The notes below the pieces were generated by a model. The model had not been told where the DNA came from and did no database searches. It saw only the letters and a program-made list of their open reading frames with translations. The position numbers and the translations under genes were made by a program. From Diphasiastrum complanatum (lineage: Eukaryota; Streptophyta; Lycopodiopsida; Lycopodiales; Lycopodiaceae), in contig CM055113.1 in the NCBI GenBank assembly GCA_029204225.1, positions 22,079,605-22,143,604 of the forward strand: a stretch of DNA of 64,000 nucleotides. The letters run 5' to 3'. Of the stretch, positions 1 to 11,202 are shown piece by piece. Position 1 is the stretch's first letter. Each line of letters begins with the position of its first letter.

Positions 1-399
1 CCTAGTGGAATTCCCACATTTCACAAATTACAAGTGGAATAATGCTCTCCACTAGAGGTCACCATCAAAAGGTGGCTCACTCTACTTTCTTTAAGAGAGG
101 TCTACTTGCATTTATTACATTTGCCTAGAAATACTAGTTCCTACATGTTCATTCCATCTTCCGGGATTCACCATGAGGCTTACACAGTTCTTGCATGTCT
201 TTCCTAGCTAGTATTTCTCGGCTCTCATACTCGGCTCTTAGTCTTCGTTCATCCTGTCTTCTCAGAGACCTCCTCGGTTTAAGGTGAGATGTGCTCTTGA
301 GTTACTCTGTCCGAGTATCTTGGGGATTCGTCAGAATCAGCCAACAAGTGTTCTAAATCTAGTCCATGCACGCACAAATCATCCAAGAAAATCTCCAAA

Positions 400-708
400 A
401 AAATTTATGTGTGAATCTTGCTCCTTGAATTCCGCCGCATTGGAGGAATCTGGCTATTGTTGTTGTTGCTTCTTTGCCTCATTGTAGTTGTGGATTCGAC
501 ATTCCTTGATGTTGTGATTAACTATCTTGCAATATCTACAGAAGGGCTTTCCACTGCTCTCTCCTTGAGTATGAGGCTTCTATTGTTGCTGATGATGCAC
601 TTGATTCTTGCCCTTGGAATAGTCTTTCTTGTTGGTGTACAGGGCCATGGACTTACTTTGATGGACAGGCCATTGGTGGACATGATCATAGTGAGTAAAC
701 GATCATGA
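400..708 (-). pseudogene. Ty1/copia gag fragment with CCHC zinc knuckle
   Basis: On the minus strand a short frame carries a Gln-rich stretch and a clear nucleocapsid zinc knuckle (C-R-Y-C-x4-H-x4-C spacing) encoded at 499-540. This is the RNA-binding end of a copia Gag. An in-frame stop lies just upstream of the knuckle and another just after it, and the N-terminal Gag domain is missing, so this is a relic. The sequence at 1-399, which should hold protease if the element were whole, has no recognisable motif. Confidence 0.6.
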
Positions 709-1359
709 TCAAACAGAAGCGAAGTTCATTTAAATCACAATAAGCATTCATCTACGTTATACACAAATAGAAAGGCGTGTTGCTGCTATATTATACTGAA
801 GCACAACAACAAGTTACTACCAGTATGGCGACGTAACTTGGAGGCTCAAATTCATTCGTCTCATGGACAGAGCATCAAATAGAGTATGTGATGAAGGTGT
901 ATTTATACACCGGATCTATGTATCTAATTACAATAAATGTTTGTCATCTAACTAAGTAATTTGTCGCACTCAAGGAGTAGTTGAACTACAATGACATAAT
1001 GACAACTATACATTAAATACATGTTTAGGTGACTCAGGATTGTTGATGCAGACGAGAACGTGGCATATTTTTTCTCACTTCGCATTTTTCGGGAAGTGAC
1101 TGGAGACGTTTCTCATTGAAATAGATGACCTTTTTCTTTTTTCTCTCTCTTCACATTTTTCGCAAAAATCTCAAAGGTGTTTGGAAACAGTTCACTTGTT
1201 GAGCGAAAATGCCAAAGGTGTTGAAAAACAATTCATTTGATGAAGTGACTATTTTGTCACACTTTTGCAAAAAAGGCGAAAAAGCCGACAAAAAGCTTAC
1301 TTTTTTGAAACAATTGAAAAGAAGTTATTGTCGAGAAATAGTGACATTCCTGAAGTTGT
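709..1359. other. Non-coding; possible LTR remnant
   Basis: No gene is visible. A self-complementary TATA-like motif (GGTGTATTTATACACC, near 896-911) could be the promoter of a decayed minus-strand LTR upstream of the gag scrap, but no PBS is present. From about 1070 to 1300 the sequence contains repeated TTTTTCGCA/GCGAAAA motifs, like the spacer at 28630-29015. Confidence 0.3.
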
Positions 1360-1640
1360 TGAAGAAGTCGGACACTTCGGTTGATGAATGAAGTTGTCGA
1401 AGAAGTCAGAGACTTCAAAGACTTTGGACGATGAAAGAAGTCATACTTCGGTTGATGAACGAAGTTGTTGAAGAAGTCGAAGACTTCGAAGACTTCGAAG
1501 ACTTCGGACAATGGAAGAAGTCCAAGACTTCGGTTGATGGAAAAAGTCAGAGACTTCGGTTGATGAAAGAAGTTGAGTGACTTGATTGTTGAGGAATTTG
1601 GAGACTTCCGTGTCGAATGACTTGATTTGTTGAAGAAATC
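1360..1640. repeat. Imperfect GAAGTC/GACTTC minisatellite
   Basis: Degenerate tandem units built from GAAGTCnnAGACTTCGG and GTTGATGAAnGAAGT. GAAGTC and its complement GACTTC alternate, so the tract is locally self-complementary and open in frames on both strands. The resulting Ser/Phe-rich minus-strand peptides are repeat translations, not proteins. Confidence 0.65.
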
Positions 1641-1699
1641 GAGGGTGATCAGGCCTTTGATGTTCTTCATGATTCTTTGACATTCGAATGTAGAATTAG

Positions 1700-2743
1700 A
1701 GATACCCCTTGATGTAGATTAGCCAAAAAGTCGATGAAGTTGACTTTCAAATAGTTTGGCTTATTCGATTTGATTATGTGTAGAAATTGCAGGTTGTCAA
1801 ACTGCTTGCAAAAACTCATGTATTTTACCATGTATTTTGTATTTGTAGCACACAGAATGAGAGTAATTTTGTAGAATAGCAAAATAGGAAACTTCATTTT
1901 TCCTGCAGGAAGAATCTTGAAAATAGAAATTGTATTCACCAAGGAGACAACTATGGACTTAATTTCCAACACTTACCACAATCGATCCCATTCAAATACC
2001 TTACCCTCATCCATTGCCGACAACCTCATAAAACTAAAAGAAATGTCCAATTTCTTGGAGCCATTTCTCTCACCATGTTGAACATTACTTACAACATTTA
2101 AGCCAAGGATTAAGTTAACCAACTTGCTTCTACTTCATATAATAACATCTCTCATATAGTATATTGCTCATCAGAAGATGAAACATATGTGAAGTGATCA
2201 CGAACATACATGTTGTCTCTAACTGCCTCCACAACCTTGTTGTCTTCATCCTTACCCTTAAAGTTATATCTAGATAAAATTGATTCAGATTATTGCCTTT
2301 TTTATGTTACAAAAAAATTGATATGTTGCTCATCTTCTTTCACCTCCTTCGGATATAAGGAATGCAAGTCATAAATTGACTTTATAGGTGACAAACCCCC
2401 AATATTTGTCATTAATTGTGACAAATAGTGTACATGTGTGGTGTGTCAATGTTGTAACTATCACTAGCTTCCATACACCATTTACCCTTATTAAAAAGAA
2501 TTTTCTTGAATTTGTTAATGTAACAAATATCTACGACTGATCTTGATTTTCTTTTGTATCTTCATACGCTTTGTATATAATGCAGAGTTCAAGTGATTTC
2601 CTTTGTGAAAACAAAAAAGAGTAGGGAGGTTGAAACCCTTGCAAAAATTTCATGTTGCAACACTACAAAGGATTTCTCCCCATGAAGTGTTGTGTTTTAA
2701 TCCTTTCATATGAGCTTTTATAATACCCTTCGTATGGCGTTAT

Positions 2744-2791
<48 letters not shown>

Positions 2792-3029
2792 TTTGCATTT
2801 TTTTGAAAGTGAGGGGGCCTTCAAGGAATATGCAAATGTAGCTTGCAAACTCCAAGCGTGTTGGTTGGTAATGATTTCTTTTGTCTTCAATGTATTGCCA
2901 AGGAAGTAAAAAAAATATGGTTTCTCCCACATTTAGATGTTGAGTATGTTATGTTGAATCCTTCGTGGGTGTATGTAAAGCATCAGAAAGAGTTTGATTT
3001 TTCTCACATTCAAATTTTAAAGAAAATAT
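1700..3029. other. Non-coding spacer
   Basis: AT-rich sequence with no recognisable gene, LTR or PBS. It contains the (CA)n tract at 2748-2790. Short frames here have no family resemblance. Confidence 0.5.
2748..2790. repeat. (AC)n microsatellite
   Basis: A perfect AC dinucleotide run of about 21 units, preceded by TATACAT. Confidence 0.95.
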
Positions 3030-3811
3030 GCGAAGGTCTCCTCAAAATCTATACCTTCCTGCTGCTCAAAACCTCTTGCAACTAATCGTGCCTTGTACTT
3101 GTTGGGTTTCCCGTCCGCTCCATACTTTGTCTTGTAGATCCACTTACATGTGATAGGCGTCTTACCATCAGGTAGCTCAATCAAGTCCCACGTTTTGTTC
3201 TTCGATATAGCCTCCATTTCTGTTTCCATAGTTGCATGCCACTCCTTGTGTTCCTTTGATTTGTTGAAAGTTTTAGGTTCTTGAGCCATTAAGATGGATC
3301 CCATTATTGCTAGATTCATCTCTAATCTTGCAGGAGGTTTTCGATTTCTACTTGATCTTCTAAGCTCTCCCTGCTCACTAGATTCGGGAGTATCTCCCTT
3401 CTCTGCACCATCTGTGACTGATAAGTACCATTTAGGTACTCTCTTGGGAATTTCAGCATTAGGCTTGCCTTTGTCCAATGGATTTTCTATATCAAAATCC
3501 ACTTCCTTCTTGACCTGTACTTTCGCTCCCTCATCAAAAGGTTTAGTGATTACTTCAGATTGCTCACCTTGGCCCATCTCGTCAAACGTAGCATCCCTAG
3601 AAATTACAAGCTTTTGTGCATTTGTGTCATACATCCTATATGCCTTGGCCTTCTCATCATATCCAAGGAAAATACACTTGATAGCTTTTGCATCCAATTT
3701 CCTTCGTTTCTCATCAGGAATATAAGCATAAGCATCACAACCAAATACTCTCAAATGAGAAATATTAGGTTTCTTTCCAGTAACAGCTTCATGAGGTGTC
3801 TTACCTTCCAC
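3017..3811 (-). pseudogene. copia-1 pol: integrase C-terminus and start of reverse transcriptase
   Basis: An open stretch of 264 residues. Its N-terminal half is the copia integrase tail (G-K-x-P-H-E-A, then L-R-V-F-G-C and the F-L-G-Y motif). This is followed by an acidic/charged linker and then the RT start (W-x-x-A-M-x-x-E, T-W-D-L-I-E-L-P, and K-A-R-L-V-A-R-G-F). The frame ends shortly after E-E-T-F-A, where unrelated DNA begins. The polymerase palm with the YVDD motif is therefore absent. Confidence 0.85.
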
Positions 3812-3831
3812 GGATTTTGTAGGACACCGAT

Positions 3832-4337
3832 TCAGGATGTGTGTAGCTGTGCTACAAGTTTCTGCCCAAAAGGTGTTTGGCAGACCCTTGCTTCGGGCAT
3901 CGCCCTGGCCATCTCAACAATAGATCTGTTCTTTCGTTCTGCAACTCCATTTTGCTGTGGTGAATAAGGTATTGTAGTCTGCCTCTTGATCCCTTGAACT
4001 TTGCAAAAATCAATAAATTCTGTCAAAAAATACTCACCACCTCCATCAAATCTCAAAGTTTTGATGCAACATCCTGTTTGCTTTTGAGCTTAGCAAAAGC
4101 ATCTGATTTCTTGCTTATGAAATAAATCCAAATGCATATGCTATAATCATCAATGAAGGTGATAAAGTAATAGTAGCCACTAAGAGATCTAGTCTGCATA
4201 GCTCCACATAGATCACTATGGACAAGATCTAGGATGCCACTGGCTCTCCTTGCACCACTTTTGGAAAACCTCTCTCTGTGTTGTTTTCCCAAAATACAAC
4301 CTTCACAAATTTTTCCTTCAAAAGAAATATCAGGCAA
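3832..4337 (-). pseudogene. copia-1 integrase zinc-binding and catalytic core
   Basis: Two adjoining minus-strand frames (4053-4337 and 3832-4056) encode C-E-G-C-x-x-G-K, then H-S-D-L-C-G and F-I-D-D-Y-S (first catalytic Asp region), then R-F-D-G-G-G-E-Y (second Asp) and Y-S-P-Q-Q-N-G-V-A-E-R-K-N (containing the catalytic Glu). The break near 4055 is a frameshift. The family inserts retroviral-type cDNA into chromosomes. Confidence 0.85.
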
Positions 4338-4367
4338 TCCTATAACTAGATTACCTCTTTTGAGAAT

Positions 4368-4856
4368 CTATAAACTTTGAGCACTAATATGACCGAATCG
4401 TTGATGCCAAAGGTCACTTCGACTATCAACTGTGCTTACCATATCTTGAGCAAAAGATCTCGCATTCAATCTGTAGAGTCGATTCCCATTGACTCTAGCT
4501 CTTGTAGCAATCACTTTGTAGTGATTCTTGATGTCTTTGACAAGACATTTGTCGCTGTCAAACTCAACCTTGAGCTGTTGATCAGCCACCGTCCCAACAT
4601 ATAGTAGATTGTTAGCTAAGCCATATTGCACATTGCTTATCCACTTTATCTTCCCGTTGGCTAACTTCATTGGTACCACTCCAACTCCTTTAACATATAG
4701 CAATTTGCCATCGGCTTGTCCAACTTCATCACCATTGTGAGTTTCCTTGAGTTCTGAAAACCACTCTTTCCTTGAAGTCATGTGCTTGGATGCACCACTA
4801 TCAATGTACCAGGTATCCTTGGTTTCATCACTTGTCATTAATGTTGTAATGAGCAA
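4368..4856 (-). pseudogene. copia-1 aspartic protease and GAG-pre-integrase domain
   Basis: Contains W-Y-I-D-S-G-A-S-K-H-M-T, the copia protease active site with the catalytic Asp. About 120 residues later comes L-W-H-Q-R-F-G-H, the HHCC-type pre-integrase motif that precedes integrase. The stretch between this frame and gag (4857-4952) is rich in Asp/His codons and contains stops. Confidence 0.85.
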
Positions 4857-4952
4857 TTTTGAGCTCTCACCTGTATCATCTTCATATTGATCATCATCGT
4901 ATTGATGTTGATCAGTATAATTGTTTCCATAATAATAATCATCAAATTGATG

Positions 4953-5855
4953 TTATTCAGCATAATTTCCTAGTTGCCCTTTGTCTTTTCTTTGTTCCAT
5001 CTCCTTCTGTTTCTTGAAGCATTGATGCTCCCAGTGGCTAGGTTTGTTGCAATACCTACAATTTCTAGGTTTATTTTGTCTGGAATAGCCGTGTCCTTGA
5101 CCTCGGCCTTGATTCCAATTGCCTCGATTTGGGCCATCATTGGATTGTTCTTGACATTGTTGGAATGATCCACGATTTGAGTTTCCACCTCTTGATTGGT
5201 GTCTTCCATGACCAAATCTACCACCACGTCCCCTGACTGCAAGAGCTTGATCAAATCCCCTGTTGCGATGACTCAAGTTCTCTTGACGTTGTTCTTCCTG
5301 CAAAAGCAATCCACCTAACTCTTCATAGGTTGAAAGATTTTCCCGTGTGGCTATACTTGTCACAAACATCTGATGTGACTCACTCAAACTATTCAATGTC
5401 AATTGCATGATCTCACGGTCTGGTAATCGCTCTCCAACTGCTGCTAATTGGTCACGAATCTCTTTGATCTTCAGTAGGTGATCAGCAACAGTTGCACCAT
5501 CATCTATCCGCAATGTGTGCAGCTTCGTCTTCAGGATTAGCACTTGAGATGTGTTTGTGGTCTCAAACAATGCCTTCAACGTATCCCATGTTTCTTTTGG
5601 TCCTTCTGTATCCGAAATGTAGGGAATAATTGCATCTCTAACTAATAAGTTGATGGCATTCTGTGCTTTCCGTTTTCTCCTGTCAAATGCTCGTTGATCT
5701 TCTTCAATCAATGGCCTTGTCTCTTCACCTGTCACGATCTCCCATAGCTCCTTTTCCATCAAAATGTTCTTCAGTTTGAATTTCCAACCTGCATAGTCGC
5801 CGGCTCCTTCCAATTTGCTTGACTCATTGAGGACACTCTCGCTTAGAGTTGCCAT
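4953..5855 (-). CDS. copia-1 Gag polyprotein, 300 aa, open
   Basis: A full-length open Gag on the minus strand. The N-terminus has the copia DUF4219/UBN2-type start (L-E-G-A-G-D-Y-A-G-W-K-F). The central region contains W-D-T-L-K-A-L-F and the leucine-rich capsid-like helices. A Gly/Arg/Gln-rich segment leads to a zinc knuckle C-R-Y-C-x4-H-x4-C near residues 265-280. It ends with a stop before the protease frame. The gene belongs to a truncated element, so any product could act only in trans. Confidence 0.85.
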   Translation of the reverse strand: MATLSESVLNESSKLEGAGDYAGWKFKLKNILMEKELWEIVTGEETRPLIEEDQRAFDRRKRKAQNAINLLVRDAIIPYISDTEGPKETWDTLKALFETTNTSQVLILKTKLHTLRIDDGATVADHLLKIKEIRDQLAAVGERLPDREIMQLTLNSLSESHQMFVTSIATRENLSTYEELGGLLLQEEQRQENLSHRNRGFDQALAVRGRGGRFGHGRHQSRGGNSNRGSFQQCQEQSNDGPNRGNWNQGRGQGHGYSRQNKPRNCRYCNKPSHWEHQCFKKQKEMEQRKDKGQLGNYAE

Positions 5856-5969
5856 TATTGGATAGACAAGTCCGGATCACAAAAATGGCTCAGTCTGAAT
5901 ACACAACTTAGTCTCCAAATTTTATCACGCCACATAACTGTATAATATTTTTTTTTCGGTTATACACCT

Positions 5970-6205
5970 GATATCGGAATGGAGCGCGGAAGTACGACTG
6001 CTCAGGGTCCTCTTTAACTTGTGCGCGTGGATCCGATATTGGAGCATGTGATATCGGACTGGAGCGTGGATGTACAACTGCTAAGAATTCTCTTTAGCTC
6101 GTGCGCTTGGATCCGATATCGGTACAGACATGCGATATCAGACTTGAGTGCAGATGTACGGCTGCTCGGGTTTCTCTTCAGCTAGCGCGCTTGGATCCAA
6201 TATTG
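5970..6205 (-). repeat. Three ~80-84 bp tandem repeats in the copia-1 leader
   Basis: Three imperfect units start near 5970, 6050 and 6134. Each begins with GATATCGGA or GATATCAGA, contains a TACGRCTGCT-like core and ends in TTGGATCC or GTGGATCC. They lie in the untranslated leader between PBS and gag. Confidence 0.75.
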
Positions 6206-6725
6206 ATACGAATAAAAAGAGAGAATATAAGAACCTCCAGATTCCCTACTTTAGCGCGGCGGCTATGCCTCCTCCTCTTTGCTTAGATTTCGAATCGAGT
6301 GATCGTTCAAACAGACAGATATCAATAATGTGAAAGGTATGAAGCCTCAAAGCTCTAAATGGGAGTACTAGACACTGTTTGCTGTGATTTGCAGTACCCC
6401 AAACAAACAAATGAGAGATTTCTTGGCACAACTCTCTGACAAATGACACTTTTCACAAAGATTAAAAAAAATATTTTAAAACTTTTCCCACTCAACAGAT
6501 TTTCAATTTGTCTGATGCTGCCCTGGCCTTTCCGATGCCTCCGGGACTGTGTCTTCGTTCCCAACTAATAATTGTGAGCTCCAACACCTGCAAAATACAT
6601 CAAGAAGGATTTCTTCTAGCCATTTTTGTCTCTCCAAGCTTTCACCTCCTGTGAAGGACTTTCTCACTTCATTGCGGAGCCTGTGACAAGCTGTATCCGC
6701 TGATCAGGCATGCAGGACTATCGTA

Positions 6726-6737
6726 GCTCTGATACCA
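6726..6737 (-). other. Primer-binding site of copia-1
   Basis: The minus strand reads TGGTATCAGAGCT, matching the 3' end of plant initiator Met-tRNA, the usual copia primer. It abuts the LTR end at 6738. Confidence 0.85.
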
Positions 6738-6989
6738 TGTCAACAATAAAAAATGCAACATCAAGCATTCACCATAAGCAATCACCAAGTAAGGAGCCGG
6801 AAGACGAACACACAATATCACTCTATCACACTAGCTTCATACTGAATATAAACCCTGAACCCTGATAGAGAGAGAAAACCTACGAATAGACTAATAGACT
6901 AGCCTACAGCTAATTACAGTTGGTAACAGCTGTCAACATTAATGTACATCGTGAAGAGTAACAATGAAGTTTATCATTGATTTCTAACA
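6738..6989 (-). repeat. 5' LTR of copia-1 (252 bp)
   Basis: On the minus strand it starts TGTTAGAAATC and ends TTGTTGACA directly before the PBS, giving TG...CA termini. The partner 3' LTR is absent because the element is truncated at its other end. Confidence 0.75.
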
Positions 6990-7010
6990 GGTCACATGGC
7001 CTATTTTACA

Positions 7011-8762
<1,752 letters not shown>

Positions 8763-11130
8763 ATGGTGCGATCAGGTGAAGAGGACAATAGTGTGACGCT
8801 GTTGGGGATCCATTTGAGTGGAAAGCCCAGATGGCTGCAGCTTCTTATTTGTGGAGGAGGGTTCTTTTTTGGCTACACTGTCAATGGAGTTTGTGAGGTG
8901 AATTTCCTTGACTTTTGTTTTACGGCTTAAATTTAGCAACTTTGTGTGGTCACGAATATGAAGATCAGAGAGAGAAAGACTAAGAACATGAACAAGGCTT
9001 TGAATTTTCAAAGCTTTAGAAGGTATTTGTGAGCAGAATTTATCATTAAACTATGAGATGCACCATCAAGCTCTGGACGGACTATGAAGCAATTTGCTTT
9101 CATGCGTTCACCTCTAACACATCCTTGCTGCGGAAAACTGAATTCAAATTATTGAATCTTTCCATTCTGAGATTCAAGCGAGGTACCGTGAATCACCTCC
9201 GACAGATGGAACACTAACTCTCTGTAATGGTTTTGTAACATCTCATACAGATCTACGCAATTTCTAACTGGCACCTGTCATGGCCTCTTGCCATGATCGG
9301 CCTCGCCTCTTTCAGGAGACTGCTGTCAAAGAAAAGACATGCTCAGATGATTTCTGAAATTCATCTCCTCTTTAGAGGCTAGCTGTGAATACCTGCAGCT
9401 CCGTTTAATGAAAAATAAGGATTTGCCCAAAGTCTAAGCAGATCCTTAATACTTTTGAACTCCTGGAATGGGTTATCATGTTTTCCTCAGATGGTGAACG
9501 CAGGCAATTGAAGGTCTTCTTTAAAAGTTCATGTTTTCTAGCATGAATTGAGTGACTTGTACTAGCCCTCAAGCGGCGTCTCTATCACGTAAAAGTTTTG
9601 ATATACTTACTTTATTATCAACCCTGGAGCAGAAGCTTTCTATCCAGAAGACTCATAAGAAAAGCTCGTCAGCCCTTTTGCTACTTAGGCATAATCTACG
9701 AGGTTAGAAAGTGCTTCAAGAGGACTTGCCAGTTGATTTGAGAGAGAATTCACCTTTGCAATACATGGTTGTATATCATTTACAAGACAGTCGTAATGCA
9801 TGACTCAGAAGCTCAAGATAGGACTCTTGTGTAATCTACAATCAAGAAGCAGTCCTGAATAGTAAGATGGAAAAGTTCAAAAGAGGAACAACCTTTTTCT
9901 ATTGATGTATCAGCACTGAGGTCAACTTCAAAATTGAAAATTGTCTGTGCTATTACGTTCTCTATATTCTAAGCACACAGAATAGGCTACGATGAGTATA
10001 CCTCTGATCTCATAAACAAAGCTTTTCTGAAGCAGAGCAAAATAACTAGTAGAAGGATTTGTTTCGTTGAAGCTTGCTTCTGGGGGCATAACTGAATGGC
10101 AGAAACCTTTTTTCTGAATTTAAAATAAGAAATAGAAACTTGACAATCTTCCGACTTTTGTTGTGATACAGGAGTACGTGTACAACAGACTACAATTCAG
10201 GTGAGTCAAATCAAAGAAAGGAAATTCAGTGAATTAGCTATTGAGTTAGATACTCACTTGGATCAACTGTGATTTGTTTGCATATTCAAAATTGTAATGT
10301 GTGCATTCAAAAATTATGACACTTATCCTTGAACTGGGTCCAGCTATGGCTGGTACTTCACCTTCGTGCAGGGATTTGTCTATCTAGCACTCATAACATG
10401 GCAAGGTTTCAGGCTAAAGCATGTATTGAACCCATGGAAAACATATGTGAAGCTTTCTGCCGTTTTAATGGGTTCACATGGGCTCACAAAGGGATCACTT
10501 ATGTTCCTTAACTACCCTGCTCAGATTATGTTCAAATCAACGAAGGTTTGTTCTTTCACAAAAACTGCTCGAGATTTGATATTTTAGATGCTAATTATGA
10601 TCAATAATATGACTGACTTTGGCTTATTTCTGTTTCCGAGAACCTAGCAATCATGGTACTGGCTCCGCATTTCTTACTCACAAAGTTTATACCTTAAACT
10701 TCAATACAATCGGCCTTTTTGTCTGCTTTCATTCACAAAAGAATATAAGATCTGGATATAGTTAAGAACTCCGCAGACGGTAAAGGGAAATTAGAGTTTT
10801 GGTACTTATTTTTTACATCTAGGTGTCAAACCGAACGTTATAGCTGGAAATAAATGACTGAAATGTGCCCATTGGTTTCTCATCTTGGCAGGTTCTGCCA
10901 GTAATGGTGATGGGTGCATTCATTCCAGGCCTCCGCCGCAAATACTCATTTCATGAATATGCATCTGCAGTGATGCTTGTGCTTGGTCTTGTGATTTTTA
11001 CCCTTGCAGATGCACACACATCACCAAACTTTAGCATTTTTGGTGTAGTTATGGTGGTTGGGGCTCTGGTTTTGGACTCTTTCGTAGGCAACTTGCAGGA
11101 GGCAATTTTTACAATGAATCCTGCAACGTC

Positions 11131-11202
<72 letters not shown>

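Larger units (their letters stand above)
3030..6989 (-). mobile_element. Ty1/copia retrotransposon, 3'-truncated (copia-1)
   Basis: Read on the minus strand the order is LTR (6989-6738), PBS, a leader with tandem repeats, gag, protease, integrase and the start of RT. Integrase before RT is the copia order. The element stops abruptly inside RT at about 3033, so the rest of RT, RNase H and the 3' LTR are missing. Gag is one open frame, while pol is broken into several frames. It is disabled but among the less decayed elements here. Confidence 0.85.

Noticed and set aside
1257-1683. Minus-strand Ser/Phe/Leu-rich frames
   Set aside because: Translations of the GAAGTC minisatellite.
3294-3967. 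Plus-strand frames antisense to copia-1 pol
   Set aside because: Shadows of the minus-strand integrase/RT; no family resemblance of their own.
10329-10587. Two overlapping short proteins in copy A exon 3
   Set aside because: Only the frame that joins exons 2 and 4 is the transporter; the other is a shadow.
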